Source: Sphingobium sp. EM0848 (lineage in GTDB: Bacteria; Pseudomonadota; Alphaproteobacteria; Sphingomonadales; Sphingomonadaceae). From it: a stretch of 64,000 bases of DNA. Position 1 is the first letter of the stretch, and each line of letters begins with the position of its first letter. Positions 28,013 to 37,086 of this stretch are shown here, in pieces. The notes under the pieces are model-generated. The model was not told the DNA's origin and did not search any database. It saw nothing but the letters and a program-made list of their open reading frames with translations. The position numbers were made by a program, and so were the translations under genes. Location: the NCBI RefSeq assembly GCF_013375555.1, contig NZ_JABXWB010000003.1:186001-250000 (forward strand). Direction: 5' to 3'.

Positions 28013-28665
28013 TAGAGCAGGGCCGAATTCGGTCCATCCTTAAGATTTCCCGGCCGCCGTCTCGCAGCTTTGTAAAGCGGGCGGCGGATCGCGCAAGCCG
28101 CGACGCGCTTCATCGGGAATGCCGCCCCTCCGCGCTCACAGTTAACGATTGCAGGTCGGCTGGCCGTGGCGGGCGCGTGGTTTGCGCCCAACGATTGGCC
28201 AATGCAACCAAATTTATAGCAGTGGCCCTATCAACTGCGCGAAAACTGGACCTTTCTCTTTATCGGCACGAGGTCAGACTGCATCACAGGTTTTGGGCAG
28301 ATCAACATTATCTGCGGAGAAGCGAGTGGTACGCGGCCAGACGAACGACGATATCCGGCTCGGTCGGGATAAAATGCCGTCAATGCATGGCCGGTGCATC
28401 GGGATGCTCCACCCATCCCGATCAGCGTCATGCGGGCGGCAACCTCGCAGAAAGTGTCCTTCGCGGGCAGCGCGTCCCGTACAAGTCGCCCGCGCTTATC
28501 GAACGGCGACATCATTGTGTTTCGACGCAACAGGGGTGATTCGAGCAGAAAGTCTCACGAACTGGAACGTAACATTTTCATCAATTCGATAGGCCCCAAC
28601 GCAGTCGGCTCGTCTCTCTAGACTTCCATCGACGTTGGCTGGTTTCGCAAACACGGAGGCTTAAT
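28013..28665. other. Intergenic region before hydantoinase genes
   Basis: 653 bp with no recognised gene. A 9-bp stem with a 7-nt loop (28398-28406 with 28414-28422, ATCGGGATG) is the clearest structure and is modest. Several open frames on both strands have no family features. Confidence 0.4.
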
Positions 28666-30684
28666 ATGTGGCGAGTTGGCGTGGACGTTGGAGGTACTTT
28701 TACAGATTTGTTCGCTTGGAATGAAGCAACGCAGGAGTACCGGACGGGAAAGGTGCTAACGACCAAAGACGACAGGTCGCGCGGAGTGATCGAGGCTGTC
28801 GAGAAGGCAGGCGTGCCCTTTGGCGAGATCAATTTCTTCATGCACGGGACGACCACCGGCACCAATTCGCTGATTGAGCGAAACTATCCCGATGCGGCAT
28901 TCATAACCACCGAAGGCTTCCGCGATACCATCGAGATCGCCAGGCAACATCGTAAGTCGCTCTACGATCCCTACCAGACCAAGCCCTTGCCCCTCATCAA
29001 GCGCCGCAATCGGTTCACCCTTGCCGAACGCGTTTCAGCGAAAGGCGAAATCCGCCGGCCGCTTGAGGCCGGGGACGTCAAGAAGATCGCGCGGATCATC
29101 GCCGAGCGTGAGATGCCGGCCGTCGGCGTCGCCCTCATCAATTCTTATGCGAATCCGGTCCACGAGGAGCGCGTGCGGGACATCCTTCTGAAGGAGAATC
29201 CAAACGTTCACGTCGCGATCTCGGCGGAAACCCGACCGGTTTTCCGAGAGCACGCCCGCTTCGTCACGACGGCCATCCGTGCCTGCCTCATGCCGGTCAT
29301 GACGACCTACTTTGACCAGCTCGTAGAAGCGCTGCGCGCCAGGGGTTTTGCCGGATCTCTGCTGATCCTCAAGAGCAATGGCGGCGCCATGGGCATTGAA
29401 AACGCGAAGAAACGCCCGGAAGAACTGATCGAATCCGGTCCCGCCGGAGGCGTCGCCTACGCATCCTACCTCTCACGTACGACCCAGATCGCGAACATCA
29501 TTCATACCGACGTCGGTGGTACGAGCTTCGATGCTTCGATCGTCGAGCACGGGCAAGGGCTGATCACGCGGAACTACGAGATCGAATGGGAAACTCCGGT
29601 CAGCGTTCCGATGCTCGACATCCACAGTGTCGGCGCCGGCGGCGGTTCGATCGGTTGGGTCGACGAAGGCGGTTCGCTCCGCGTGGGGCCGGCGAGTGCG
29701 GGCTCCGAACCGGGGCCTGCCTGCTACGGACGCGGCGGAACGACGCCGACCATCACCGACGCCAATCTGATCCTGGGCCGTCTGCATCCTTCGCTGAGCG
29801 ACAAGTTCACGCTGGATGTGGAGGCCGCGGAACGGGCGATCGATTCGGTTGCTGACCAGGTCGGCATGTCGCGGCTCGAGGTCGCCGAAGGCATGATCCG
29901 CATCAACTGCGAAAAGATGGGGCAGGCATTAAAAGGCGTCGTCGTTGCGCGAGCCCGGGACCCGAGAGACTTCACTCTCGCGAGCTTCGGCGGCGCAGGT
30001 CCGATGCACGCCTGTTTCGTCGCCCGCGCCATGAACATTCCCAAGGTCATCATCCCGGCGCAAGCCGGCGTGGCTTCGGCGCTGGGTGCAACCGCCATGA
30101 ACCTGCGGCACGACCTGGAGGCGTTCATCTACGCGACGATCGAAGAGATCGATCTCGAACATCTCAACCAGATACTCAGCGATCTCGACACGAAAGCCCG
30201 CGAACGTCTCGCGGAAGATGGCATCAACGGCGAGGGGATAACGCTCAAGCGCACCGCACAAATGCGCTACGTCGGTCAGACCTACGAAGTCGACACCGAT
30301 CTTCCGAACGGTGTCATCACAAAGTCGGATCTCCCGGCCATCGCGACTGCGTTTCATGCGGCCCACCAGCACGAATATGGCGTTAGCTCGACCGACTTCC
30401 AGATCGCCTTCGTGGCAGTCGGCGTCACGGCGGTGGGCGAGCTTAAGCAGCCGCCGGAGTTCAACTTCACCAAACCGAAGCCGGACGCCAATCCGGGCGC
30501 CCGTGCGGTCTACTTCGACGGCAAGTGGGTCGATACTGCGATCTATAGTTGGCGCGACCTTGCACCTTCATCTAAAGTCGAAGGTCCGGCGGTCGTCGAA
30601 TACAGCGACTCGATCGCAATCGTACCCCCTCTTTGCGAGGGACTTGTTGACGCTTGTGGCAACCTGATCATTTCGATCAATTAA
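28666..30684 (+). CDS. hyuA: Hydantoinase/oxoprolinase-family subunit A
   Basis: 672 residues, the usual length for HyuA. The N-terminal ATP-binding motif VDVGGTFTDLFAW (residues 6-18) marks the hydantoinase A/oxoprolinase fold. NFFMHGTTTGTNSLIER, HTDVGGTSFD and SVGAGGGSIGWVDEGG are further signatures. The family carries out ATP-dependent opening or carboxylation on hydantoins, 5-oxoproline, acetone or acetophenone. A GGAGG site precedes the ATG. Subunit B follows after 18 nt, so they form one enzyme. No third carboxylase subunit is seen here. Confidence 0.9.
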   Translation: MWRVGVDVGGTFTDLFAWNEATQEYRTGKVLTTKDDRSRGVIEAVEKAGVPFGEINFFMHGTTTGTNSLIERNYPDAAFITTEGFRDTIEIARQHRKSLYDPYQTKPLPLIKRRNRFTLAERVSAKGEIRRPLEAGDVKKIARIIAEREMPAVGVALINSYANPVHEERVRDILLKENPNVHVAISAETRPVFREHARFVTTAIRACLMPVMTTYFDQLVEALRARGFAGSLLILKSNGGAMGIENAKKRPEELIESGPAGGVAYASYLSRTTQIANIIHTDVGGTSFDASIVEHGQGLITRNYEIEWETPVSVPMLDIHSVGAGGGSIGWVDEGGSLRVGPASAGSEPGPACYGRGGTTPTITDANLILGRLHPSLSDKFTLDVEAAERAIDSVADQVGMSRLEVAEGMIRINCEKMGQALKGVVVARARDPRDFTLASFGGAGPMHACFVARAMNIPKVIIPAQAGVASALGATAMNLRHDLEAFIYATIEEIDLEHLNQILSDLDTKARERLAEDGINGEGITLKRTAQMRYVGQTYEVDTDLPNGVITKSDLPAIATAFHAAHQHEYGVSSTDFQIAFVAVGVTAVGELKQPPEFNFTKPKPDANPGARAVYFDGKWVDTAIYSWRDLAPSSKVEGPAVVEYSDSIAIVPPLCEGLVDACGNLIISIN

Positions 30685-30702
30685 GATGTACCGGAGGTAA
30701 TT

Positions 30703-32490
30703 ATGACGGTTCAGTACGCAAGCGGCCAGATAGTCGCGAGCAAGGAAATCGACCTCGTGACATTCGAGGTGCTGCGCAACATGTTCGAATACGCCTGCTC
30801 GCGTATGACGACCGTGCTTCAGAGGACGTCCTTTTCGTCGATCCTCGCGGATATGATGGACTTCTCCAACGCAATCTATGATCCTGAGCTGCGGCTGCTG
30901 GCCCAGGCGGCCAACTGCCCGGTCCATCTTGCGGCGATGCAATACAGCGCCGATGCCTCGATGAAGCGCTTTCCGATTGAGACGCTCAAGCCGGGCGACA
31001 TCATCGCGCTCAACGACCCGTATTGCGGCGGAACGCATATCAACGACGTCAATTTCACGATGCCCATCTTCTACGAGGATGAGCTGATCGGGTTCGCCGG
31101 CAGCCGCGGGCACTGGATGGACCTGGGCGGCGGCGCGGCGGGTGGACAATCGTTCAGCACGCACGTCGCGGCCGAAGGTCTGCGCCTCCCGCCGATCAAG
31201 ATCTACGAGAACTACCAGGTCAACGAGGACTTCCTCGCGATCATCATGAACAACACCCGCACGCCGCACTTCATCAAGGGCGACCTGCAGGCCCATCTCG
31301 GCGCCTTGAAGGCGGCGGAAAGCGAGCTGCAACGGGCCGCCGCCCGCTACGGCACCAAGACCCTCAAGGCGGCGATGCGCGAACTGATCAGCTACACGGA
31401 GCGGATCACCCGCAAGGCGATCGAGGACATTCCGGACGGCGTCTACGAAGCCGAGGATTTCGCGGATACCGATGGCTTCTCCGACGATCCGGTCAAGGTC
31501 AAGGTCACGCTCACCGTCAAGGACTCCGACATCACGGTCGATTTCGCGGGGTCCGATCCAATCTGCAAAGGCGCGATCAACTCGCCCTTCGCCAACACCG
31601 CGTCTGCCGCATTCTACTCGGTGCAGTTCTTCCTCGCACCGCATGCCGCGTCGAATGCCGGCATGTTCGCGCCGATCAAAATCGTCCTGCCCGACGATTG
31701 CTGGCTCAACGCCAAATGGCCGGCACCGACGATCGGTTGTACGACCCTTACTTCGTCAAAGATCACGAGTGCCGTCTGGCAGGCTCTGGCCAAGGCGATT
31801 CCGGACCGCGTGACCGGATCAACTTGCTCCGAGTGCAACTGGTTCGTGGCTTCCGTGGTGGATCCGCAGGGGCGCTCGGACGTGTTCTCCGACCTGCCAG
31901 CCGGAGGTTGGGGTGGTACTCCGTTCAACGACGGCATGAACGTCACGATGGATCCACTCGGAAACTGCATGAACTTGCCGGCAGAGGCGGCCGAACTGCT
32001 ATTTCCGATCGAATACGAGGCGTTCGAGTTGCGGCAGGATTCGGCTGGCGCGGGAAAAAACCGTGGAGGCCTGGGGGCGTTCTTCAAGGTGCGCTTCCTG
32101 TGCGACGCGGAACTCAGCATGGAAACGTCGCGTACGCGAGAGGGTAGCCCAGGCGTGAACGGAGGAGGTCGCAGCGCCGTTCAGCGATCGACACAGATCG
32201 ACGCCGACGGGCGCGAGCTGGTCATCGGCGGCCTGTCCCCTAACGGCGCGTGGACCAGCCCGCTACTGGCCGGCCATCCGTTCGGCTATGACCAGGCCTT
32301 CAAGTTCGAGAGCACCGGCGGAGGCGGCTGGGGCAAGGCGACCGATCGTCCCGCGGCTCGCGTTCTCGACGACGTTCTCGACGAATACGTTTCGATTGAG
32401 GCGGCGAAGGAGCTCTATGGCGTCGTGATCGATCCCAAGCGCATGACGGTCGACGAGGCCGCAACAGCGCGCCTGCGGGAGATGAGGTAA
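30703..32490 (+). CDS. hyuB: Hydantoinase/oxoprolinase-family subunit B
   Basis: 595 residues. The family start is clear (DLVTFEVLRNMFEYACSRM, then LQRTSFSSILADMMDFS), followed by LNDPYCGGTHINDV, GSRGHWMDLGGGAAGG and the C-terminal FRLR-like glycine-rich stretch (GAGKNRGGLGAFFKVRF, GGGGWG). A GGAGG ribosome site lies in the 18-nt gap after hyuA. With HyuA it forms an ATP-dependent enzyme acting on a lactam, imide or ketone. The substrate cannot be told from sequence. Confidence 0.9.
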   Translation: MTVQYASGQIVASKEIDLVTFEVLRNMFEYACSRMTTVLQRTSFSSILADMMDFSNAIYDPELRLLAQAANCPVHLAAMQYSADASMKRFPIETLKPGDIIALNDPYCGGTHINDVNFTMPIFYEDELIGFAGSRGHWMDLGGGAAGGQSFSTHVAAEGLRLPPIKIYENYQVNEDFLAIIMNNTRTPHFIKGDLQAHLGALKAAESELQRAAARYGTKTLKAAMRELISYTERITRKAIEDIPDGVYEAEDFADTDGFSDDPVKVKVTLTVKDSDITVDFAGSDPICKGAINSPFANTASAAFYSVQFFLAPHAASNAGMFAPIKIVLPDDCWLNAKWPAPTIGCTTLTSSKITSAVWQALAKAIPDRVTGSTCSECNWFVASVVDPQGRSDVFSDLPAGGWGGTPFNDGMNVTMDPLGNCMNLPAEAAELLFPIEYEAFELRQDSAGAGKNRGGLGAFFKVRFLCDAELSMETSRTREGSPGVNGGGRSAVQRSTQIDADGRELVIGGLSPNGAWTSPLLAGHPFGYDQAFKFESTGGGGWGKATDRPAARVLDDVLDEYVSIEAAKELYGVVIDPKRMTVDEAATARLREMR

Positions 32491-32791
32491 GGACGATTGC
32501 CGCGCCGACCTGTGCCGGCGCGGCAATCACTGACGAAACGGGCTGCTTGGTGGCGTTGTCAGAGCAAATGCACCAGCTGGCACCCCGGACCGAGTAATAG
32601 TTGCCGCCGACGCTCACTATGCCTCGCAGCTGATGCGGCGATCGAGATTCAGAACCGCGTCGAACTGAATTAGAGACAACAGCAGCAGCACCGGCTTTCC
32701 TCGTCGAACGCCTCATCGACGATAAGGGCCGTCGAGGCGTGAACACGAGGGTTTATCGCGGGCATTGCACAACAGCTTCAAGGTGAGCATT
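32491..32791. other. Intergenic region, nothing recognised
   Basis: 301 bp between hyuB and the acyl-CoA synthetase gene. No convincing frame. It begins with a GC-rich imperfect repeat (TTGCCGCGCCGACC / GGCGCGGCAA, about 32499-32526) that could form a terminator-like hairpin after hyuB. Confidence 0.4.
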
Positions 32792-34462
32792 ATGCGGACT
32801 TCGTCATCGCACGCAACTGGCCGATCTGTTTCTTACGCAGAGGCCGCCGCCACATTCGACACGTCGCGGGCTATGGCGATTCTGTCGATGGATTGTGGAG
32901 GGCATGGGAACGCGGCAGAAATCTGTAATGAACGGTTCGCCAGCGACCGGGAGCGCATTGCACTGCGGCACCGAGGCCTGTCCGGGGAGACGCGCGATTG
33001 GACTTTCGCCGATCTCAAACTCCGATCCTCACAATTTGCTCATGTTCTGGCGGACCTGGGGGTCGGTAAAGGTGACCGTGTTGCGGGCTTGCTGCCTCGC
33101 ACGCCGGAACTGCTGATCACCATGCTTGCCGCCTGGAAATTGGGCGCCGTATACCAGCCGCTGTTTACCGCTTTCGGCCCCAAAGCCATTGAATACCGCT
33201 TGAAAACCGGCGAAACAAAGGTCCTCGTCACCGATACTGTTAATCGTCCCAAGCTGACCGGCCTTGCCGTCGATACGGCGATCGTAACCGTTGGTGCCGG
33301 CGAAGATGCGCAAGAGCCAGATTTTTGGGGCGCATTGAATGTAATGAGCGATGTATTCGCGCCGGTGCCCTGCGCCTTCGAAGATCCCTTTTTGCTGATG
33401 TTCACGTCAGGCACGACGGGTCTTCCGAAGCCTTTGTTCGTGCCGATTCGCGCTATTGCCGCTTTCGTCGGCTACATGCGCGATGCCGTGGGACTTCGCG
33501 AGGGCGACCGATTCTGGAACTTGGCGGACCCGGGATGGGCCTATGGTCTCTATTATGCAGTCGTCGGACCATTGGCCATGGGCATCACGACGGTGTTCCA
33601 GGAGGCCAGCTTCACTGTCGATTCCACATACGACGTGATCGCGGAATGCGGAATCACGAACCTGGCGGGATCGCCTACAGCCTATCGCTTGATGGTAGGC
33701 GACGGCCCTGAAAAGGCACATCGCGTCAAGGGCCAGCTAAAGAGGGTCAGCAGCGCTGGCGAGCCGCTGAATCCGGAGATTATCCGCTGGTTCGAGCAGC
33801 TCCTCGAAGTAGCGATATATGATCATTACGGGCAAACCGAACTTGGCATGGTCCTTTGCAATCATCATGGCTTGAAACATTCCGTACATATGGGGGCAGC
33901 AGGCTATTCGGTTCCAGGACATCGGGTTGTTGTGCTGTCGCCAGAGGGATGCGAATTAGGGCCAAACGAACCCGGAGATTTGGCTCTCGATGTGCCCAAC
34001 TCTCCGCTGATGTGGTTCAAAGGCTATCACCGGCTCGAGACTCCTGCTTTTCAAGGCAGTTACTTTCTGACCGGCGACACCGCGGAAATAAATGATGATG
34101 GAAGCATATCTTTCGTTGGGAGGGCTGATGACGTCATCACAACGTCAGGCTATCGGGTTGGACCCTTCGATGTGGAAAGCGCACTGCTAGAGCATTCCGC
34201 CGTGCTGGAGTCGGCAGTAATTGGGAAACCCGACCCAGAACGTACAGAAATCATTAAGGCCTTTGTGGTCCTGAAAGCGGGCTTGAAGGCTGATGAGGCA
34301 CTGTCGGAAGAATTGCGGCAACATGTGAAGGGTCGACTGTCAGCTCATGCTTATCCGCGGGAAATCGAATTCGTCGACGCTTTACCCAAAACTCCGAGCG
34401 GAAAAGTACAGCGTTTTCTCCTGCGTAGTCATGAACGGGCGAAAAGTAGCGGGCCTGCCTGA
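32792..34462 (+). CDS. Acyl-CoA synthetase (AMP-forming)
   Basis: 556 residues from ATG 32792, which has AAGGTGAG at proper spacing; the open frame extends 9 codons upstream without a site. The adenylation motif MFTSGTTGLPKP (near residue 205) has Pro where most members have Gly. IYDHYGQTE, YFLTGDTAE and GRADDVITTSGYRVGPFDVE complete the core, and the acylation Lys is in PKTPSGKVQRF. The pattern is closest to medium-chain/AcsM-like ligases. It activates a carboxylic acid to its CoA thioester. The truncated SDR that follows suggests a former beta-oxidation-like operon. Confidence 0.88.
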   Translation: MRTSSSHATGRSVSYAEAAATFDTSRAMAILSMDCGGHGNAAEICNERFASDRERIALRHRGLSGETRDWTFADLKLRSSQFAHVLADLGVGKGDRVAGLLPRTPELLITMLAAWKLGAVYQPLFTAFGPKAIEYRLKTGETKVLVTDTVNRPKLTGLAVDTAIVTVGAGEDAQEPDFWGALNVMSDVFAPVPCAFEDPFLLMFTSGTTGLPKPLFVPIRAIAAFVGYMRDAVGLREGDRFWNLADPGWAYGLYYAVVGPLAMGITTVFQEASFTVDSTYDVIAECGITNLAGSPTAYRLMVGDGPEKAHRVKGQLKRVSSAGEPLNPEIIRWFEQLLEVAIYDHYGQTELGMVLCNHHGLKHSVHMGAAGYSVPGHRVVVLSPEGCELGPNEPGDLALDVPNSPLMWFKGYHRLETPAFQGSYFLTGDTAEINDDGSISFVGRADDVITTSGYRVGPFDVESALLEHSAVLESAVIGKPDPERTEIIKAFVVLKAGLKADEALSEELRQHVKGRLSAHAYPREIEFVDALPKTPSGKVQRFLLRSHERAKSSGPA

Positions 34463-34513
34463 TTACTCGCCGCAGGCCATGCAATAAATGCAAACTCCAA
34501 AAAGGGACGAAAC

Positions 34514-34708
34514 ATGAATGTGAAAGGCGTACCCGTGATCGTGACTGGAGCCACTTCAGGACTTGGTCACGCTTCAGCACACGCACTTGCTGCGGCTGGA
34601 GCAGGTCGACCGACGAGGAAAGTACTCGGCGGTCAACTTGGTGCCGCGTCAGGGTTGATCCCGTCCGTACCGCCCCTGTCGTTTGACCCGGGGCTCGCGA
34701 CAGCATAA
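34514..34708 (+). pseudogene. SDR N-terminal fragment (3-hydroxyacyl-CoA dehydrogenase type)
   Basis: A well-placed ribosome site (AAAGGGACG) leads to ATG 34514 and a convincing SDR start: VKGVPVIVTGATSGLGHASA, HALAAAG. Homology ends at about residue 29 (34600). The following 35 residues, to TAA 34706-34708, have no SDR features. The wording resembles the HSD17B10/FadB2-like type that often follows an acyl-CoA synthetase gene. It was cut by the rearrangement that brought in the argD segment. Confidence 0.8.
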
Positions 34709-34715
34709 ACGCGCG

Positions 34716-34762
34716 CAAATGGCGGCCCCCAAGAGTCTGCGGACTCGGGGGGGCGCCATTTG
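34716..34762. terminator. Large GC-rich hairpin upstream of argD
   Basis: CAAATGGCG (34716-34724) pairs with CGCCATTTG (34754-34762). One bulged G is followed by CCCCC/GGGGG pairing (34726-34730 with 34749-34753), and the tip contains GAGTC/GACTC (33-37 and 42-46 of 347xx). A TTTGTAGTTTGCGTTT stretch begins within the 3' stem. It fits a transcription terminator of the segment upstream of argD. Confidence 0.65.
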
Positions 34763-34843
34763 TAGTTTGCGTTTCCCGAAGCATCGCAAAAGCGGCGATG
34801 TGACGATCAGACTTTCGATTTCGAAATGCAGAGGAAATTGACG

Positions 34844-36037
34844 ATGTCCATCACCCCGCTCATGCCCGTCTATGGAAGGTGCGAGTTCCGGCCGGTGCGC
34901 GGCGATCACTGCCACCTGATCGGCGAGGACGGCCGCCGTTATCTCGATTTCGCCGCGGGCATCGCGGTCAATGCCCTCGGCCATTCGCACGCCGGCCTGA
35001 TCGGTGCGATCCAGCGCCAGGCGAGCGAGCTCATGCACGTATCGAATCTCTATGGTAGCCTGCAGGGTGAGCGCCTGGCCCAGCGGCTGGTCGACCTGAC
35101 TTTCGCCGACACGGTGTTCTTCACCAATTCTGGCGCCGAAGCGGTGGAATGCGCGATCAAGACCGCGCGCTCGTACCACCAGCACGGCGGCAACGAGCAC
35201 AAGTTCGAACTGATCACCTTCAACCAGGCATTCCACGGCCGAACGCTCGCTACGATCAGCGCATCGAGCCAGGAAAAGATGCACAAGGGCTTCCTGCCGC
35301 TGCTGCTGGGCTTCAAGTACGTCGAGTTCGACGATCTCGATGCGGCGAAGGCGGCGATCGGGCCCAATACCGCGGGCTTCCTGGTCGAGCCGATCCAGGG
35401 CGAAGGCGGCATCCGCGCCGCCTCCGACGCCTTCCTGCAGGGCCTGCGCGCGCTGGCGGACGAGCACGATCTGATGCTCGCGCTCGACGAGGTCCAGTGC
35501 GGCTACGGCCGTAGCGGCACCTTCTTCGCCTATGAGCAGTATGGCATCACGCCCGACATCGTCGCCACGGCTAAGGGCATCGGCGGCGGCTTCCCGCTCG
35601 GCGCCTGCCTCGCCACCGAAAAGGCGGCGCGCGGCATGGTCGTGGGCGCGCATGGTTCGACCTATGGAGGCAACCCGCTGGCCATGGCCGCCGGCGAAGC
35701 GGTGCTCGACGCTTTCTCGGCCGAGGACATCCTTGCCAACGTCTGCGACAAAGGTGCCAAGATAGCCGGCCGGCTCGAGCAATTCATCGGCAACTATCCC
35801 GAGCTGTTCGAGGAAGTCCGCGGCCGCGGGCTGCTGCTCGGCATCAAGCTCAAGGTCGAACCGCGCGGCTTCGTCGCTCATCTGCGCGACAACCACGGCC
35901 TGCTGACCGTCTCGGGCGGCAACAATACGATCCGGGTCGTACCCCCGCTCGTCATCGACGACAGCCATCTTGACGAATTCATGGAAAAGCTTTCGGCCGG
36001 CGCCGCGAGCTATGGGGCGGAGCCTGCAGGAAAATGA
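34844..36037 (+). CDS. argD: Acetylornithine aminotransferase
   Basis: 397 residues from ATG 34844, with GAGGAAA 6 nt upstream; an ATG at 34826 is in frame but lacks a site. It is a class III PLP aminotransferase with [17 protein letters not shown] (phosphate binding), [27 protein letters not shown] and the PLP Lys in [12 protein letters not shown] near residue 242. It converts N-acetylglutamate semialdehyde to N-acetylornithine in arginine synthesis. Its stop overlaps the argF start (ATGA), the usual argDF operon of sphingomonads, but argF is truncated. Confidence 0.93.
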   Translation: MSITPLMPVYGRCEFRPVRGDHCHLIGEDGRRYLDFAAGIAVNALGHSHAGLIGAIQRQASELMHVSNLYGSLQGERLAQRLVDLTFADTVFFTNSGAEAVECAIKTARSYHQHGGNEHKFELITFNQAFHGRTLATISASSQEKMHKGFLPLLLGFKYVEFDDLDAAKAAIGPNTAGFLVEPIQGEGGIRAASDAFLQGLRALADEHDLMLALDEVQCGYGRSGTFFAYEQYGITPDIVATAKGIGGGFPLGACLATEKAARGMVVGAHGSTYGGNPLAMAAGEAVLDAFSAEDILANVCDKGAKIAGRLEQFIGNYPELFEEVRGRGLLLGIKLKVEPRGFVAHLRDNHGLLTVSGGNNTIRVVPPLVIDDSHLDEFMEKLSAGAASYGAEPAGK

Positions 36038-36435
36038 CCCGACATTTCATCGATCTCACCGACGCGGGCGGCGATGCCGTCGCCGCGATGCTGGGCGACG
36101 CGCTCGACCGCAAGGCCACGCGCCAGGACTCTGCCGGGATTTCCTGGACCAAGGGCCGGCCCGATGCCGACGCGCCTCTCACCGGCCATGTCTTGGCGAT
36201 GATCTTCGAGAAGAACTCGACGCGCACGCGCGTCTCGTTCGACATGGCGATGCGCCAACTCGGCGGCAGCGCCATCGTCATGGACGCGGGCTCCACGCAG
36301 ATCGACCGCGGCGAGAGCATCGCCGATACCGCGCGCGTGCTCAGCCGCATGGTCGATGCGATCATGTGCCAACGCCGGTCGGATTCCAGGCCAGCGGGGC
36401 GGAGTAAAAGCAGGCCAGTGATGATGCAGGCATGA
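36034..36435 (+). pseudogene. argF: Ornithine carbamoyltransferase, 3' truncated
   Basis: Starts at ATG 36034, overlapping argD by 4 nt. Residues 1-111 are a good ArgF N-terminus, including the carbamoyl-phosphate motif [12 protein letters not shown] (STRT) and [14 protein letters not shown]. Homology stops near 36367. The remaining 22 codons to TGA are unrelated. The ornithine-binding half (expected total about 305 residues) is absent, so it cannot be active. The break is followed by the 42-bp palindrome and a cysteine desulfurase fragment. Confidence 0.9.
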
Positions 36436-36476
36436 CGTTATGAAGAGGGCCCCGATCGGGGCCCTCTTCATAACGT
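36435..36476. repeat. Perfect loopless 42-bp palindrome at a gene-fragment junction
   Basis: Left arm 36435-36455 begins ACGTTATGAAGAGGGCCCC and right arm 36456-36476 is its exact reverse complement; the centre is CGATCG with no loop. It separates the truncated argF from the cysteine desulfurase fragment. Candidate roles are a bidirectional terminator or a mobile-element or fold-back recombination junction. Confidence 0.92.
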
Positions 36477-36846
36477 TGTCGTCGACGATCAGGGGGTAGT
36501 GATCTCGCCAGTGTTCGAGATTAATCCGTCCGGAGGGCTCAACGGAGATGTGCTCGACGTTGAAACCATGTGAGGCGAGCCACGCGGCTGGCTCGAGAAC
36601 TGCTTTGTGTTCGACAGCGGAGATAAGAATTGTTCGCCGTGCAGGCTGACGATCGCCCTGGCTGTTCGCGACACCGAGGATCGCGAGATTATTGGCTTCC
36701 GTGGCCCCCGAGGTGAAAAGAATCTCGGGCGCGGCTTCCCCGATCAGCGCGGCTACAGTGGCGCGTCCCTCCTCGACTAAGCGAGCTGCGCGCTCGCCGC
36801 TGCCATTCGGCGAGCCGGCATTGCCTGGCCGATCCCACTCACTCAC
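36477..36846 (-). pseudogene. Cysteine desulfurase (NifS/IscS-like) internal fragment
   Basis: The minus strand reads GNAGSPNGSGERAARLVEEG, then EILFTSGATEANNLAILGVA (PLP-binding loop) and ISAVEHKAVLEPAAWL (the His that stacks on PLP). It stops matching near 36480, where it enters the palindrome. About 115 of roughly 380 residues are present, lacking the PLP Lys and catalytic Cys. There is no proper start: homology begins at the junction near 36841 with the SRAP fragment. Confidence 0.82.
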
Positions 36847-37023
36847 TTCGCCAACTCGAATGGCGATCCCGGGTCGAAGACGCGCAGCTGGTTCTCGGTC
36901 TCCGATCGGTCAATGCTCGCCTGGGCGGGCTTCTGCCGCAATGTCCCGGATTATGGACCCGTCTATGCCGGCATGACGATGACGGCCAATGCGGCGGTCG
37001 AGCCCTATAAGAGGGTTTCGTAA
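36841..37023 (+). pseudogene. SRAP (YedK/HMCES-like) protein fragment
   Basis: The frame starting at 36841 reads THFANSNGDPGSKTRSWFSV, LAWAGFCRNVPDYGPVYAGM and NAAVEPYKRVS before TAA 37021-37023. This matches the central part of SOS-response-associated peptidase proteins (wording like EFAEPNGDPGSKTRSWF and WAGFCRNTDEFGPVYAGM). About 60 residues remain and the catalytic Cys2 end is absent. Homology ends about where the Tn3 terminal repeat begins (37011), so the transposon end forms its right border. Confidence 0.65.
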
Positions 37024-37086
37024 CATATGCGCAAAAAGTGAGGCTAAGCAAGCCATTGAATATGCGCGATAAATTCAGACTTTTGT
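37011..37086. repeat. Left terminal inverted repeat of the Tn3 element (outer part)
   Basis: GAGGGTTTCGTAACATATGC begins the left end; key shared blocks with the right end are CGTAACAT, GCAAAAAGTGA and GCTAAGCAAG. The repeat is split at 37086/38816 by the IS66-like insertion and resumes at 38816-38859. Confidence 0.88.

Noticed and set aside
28398..28422. 9-bp stem with 7-nt loop upstream of hyuA
   Set aside because: Too short and isolated to call an operator or terminator; kept only as a remark.
30568..31644. 358-codon minus-strand frame opposite hyuB
   Set aside because: Antisense shadow of a clear HyuB coding sequence.
34649..35968. 439-codon minus-strand frame opposite argD
   Set aside because: Antisense shadow of argD; rich in Arg, Asp and Gln without domain motifs.
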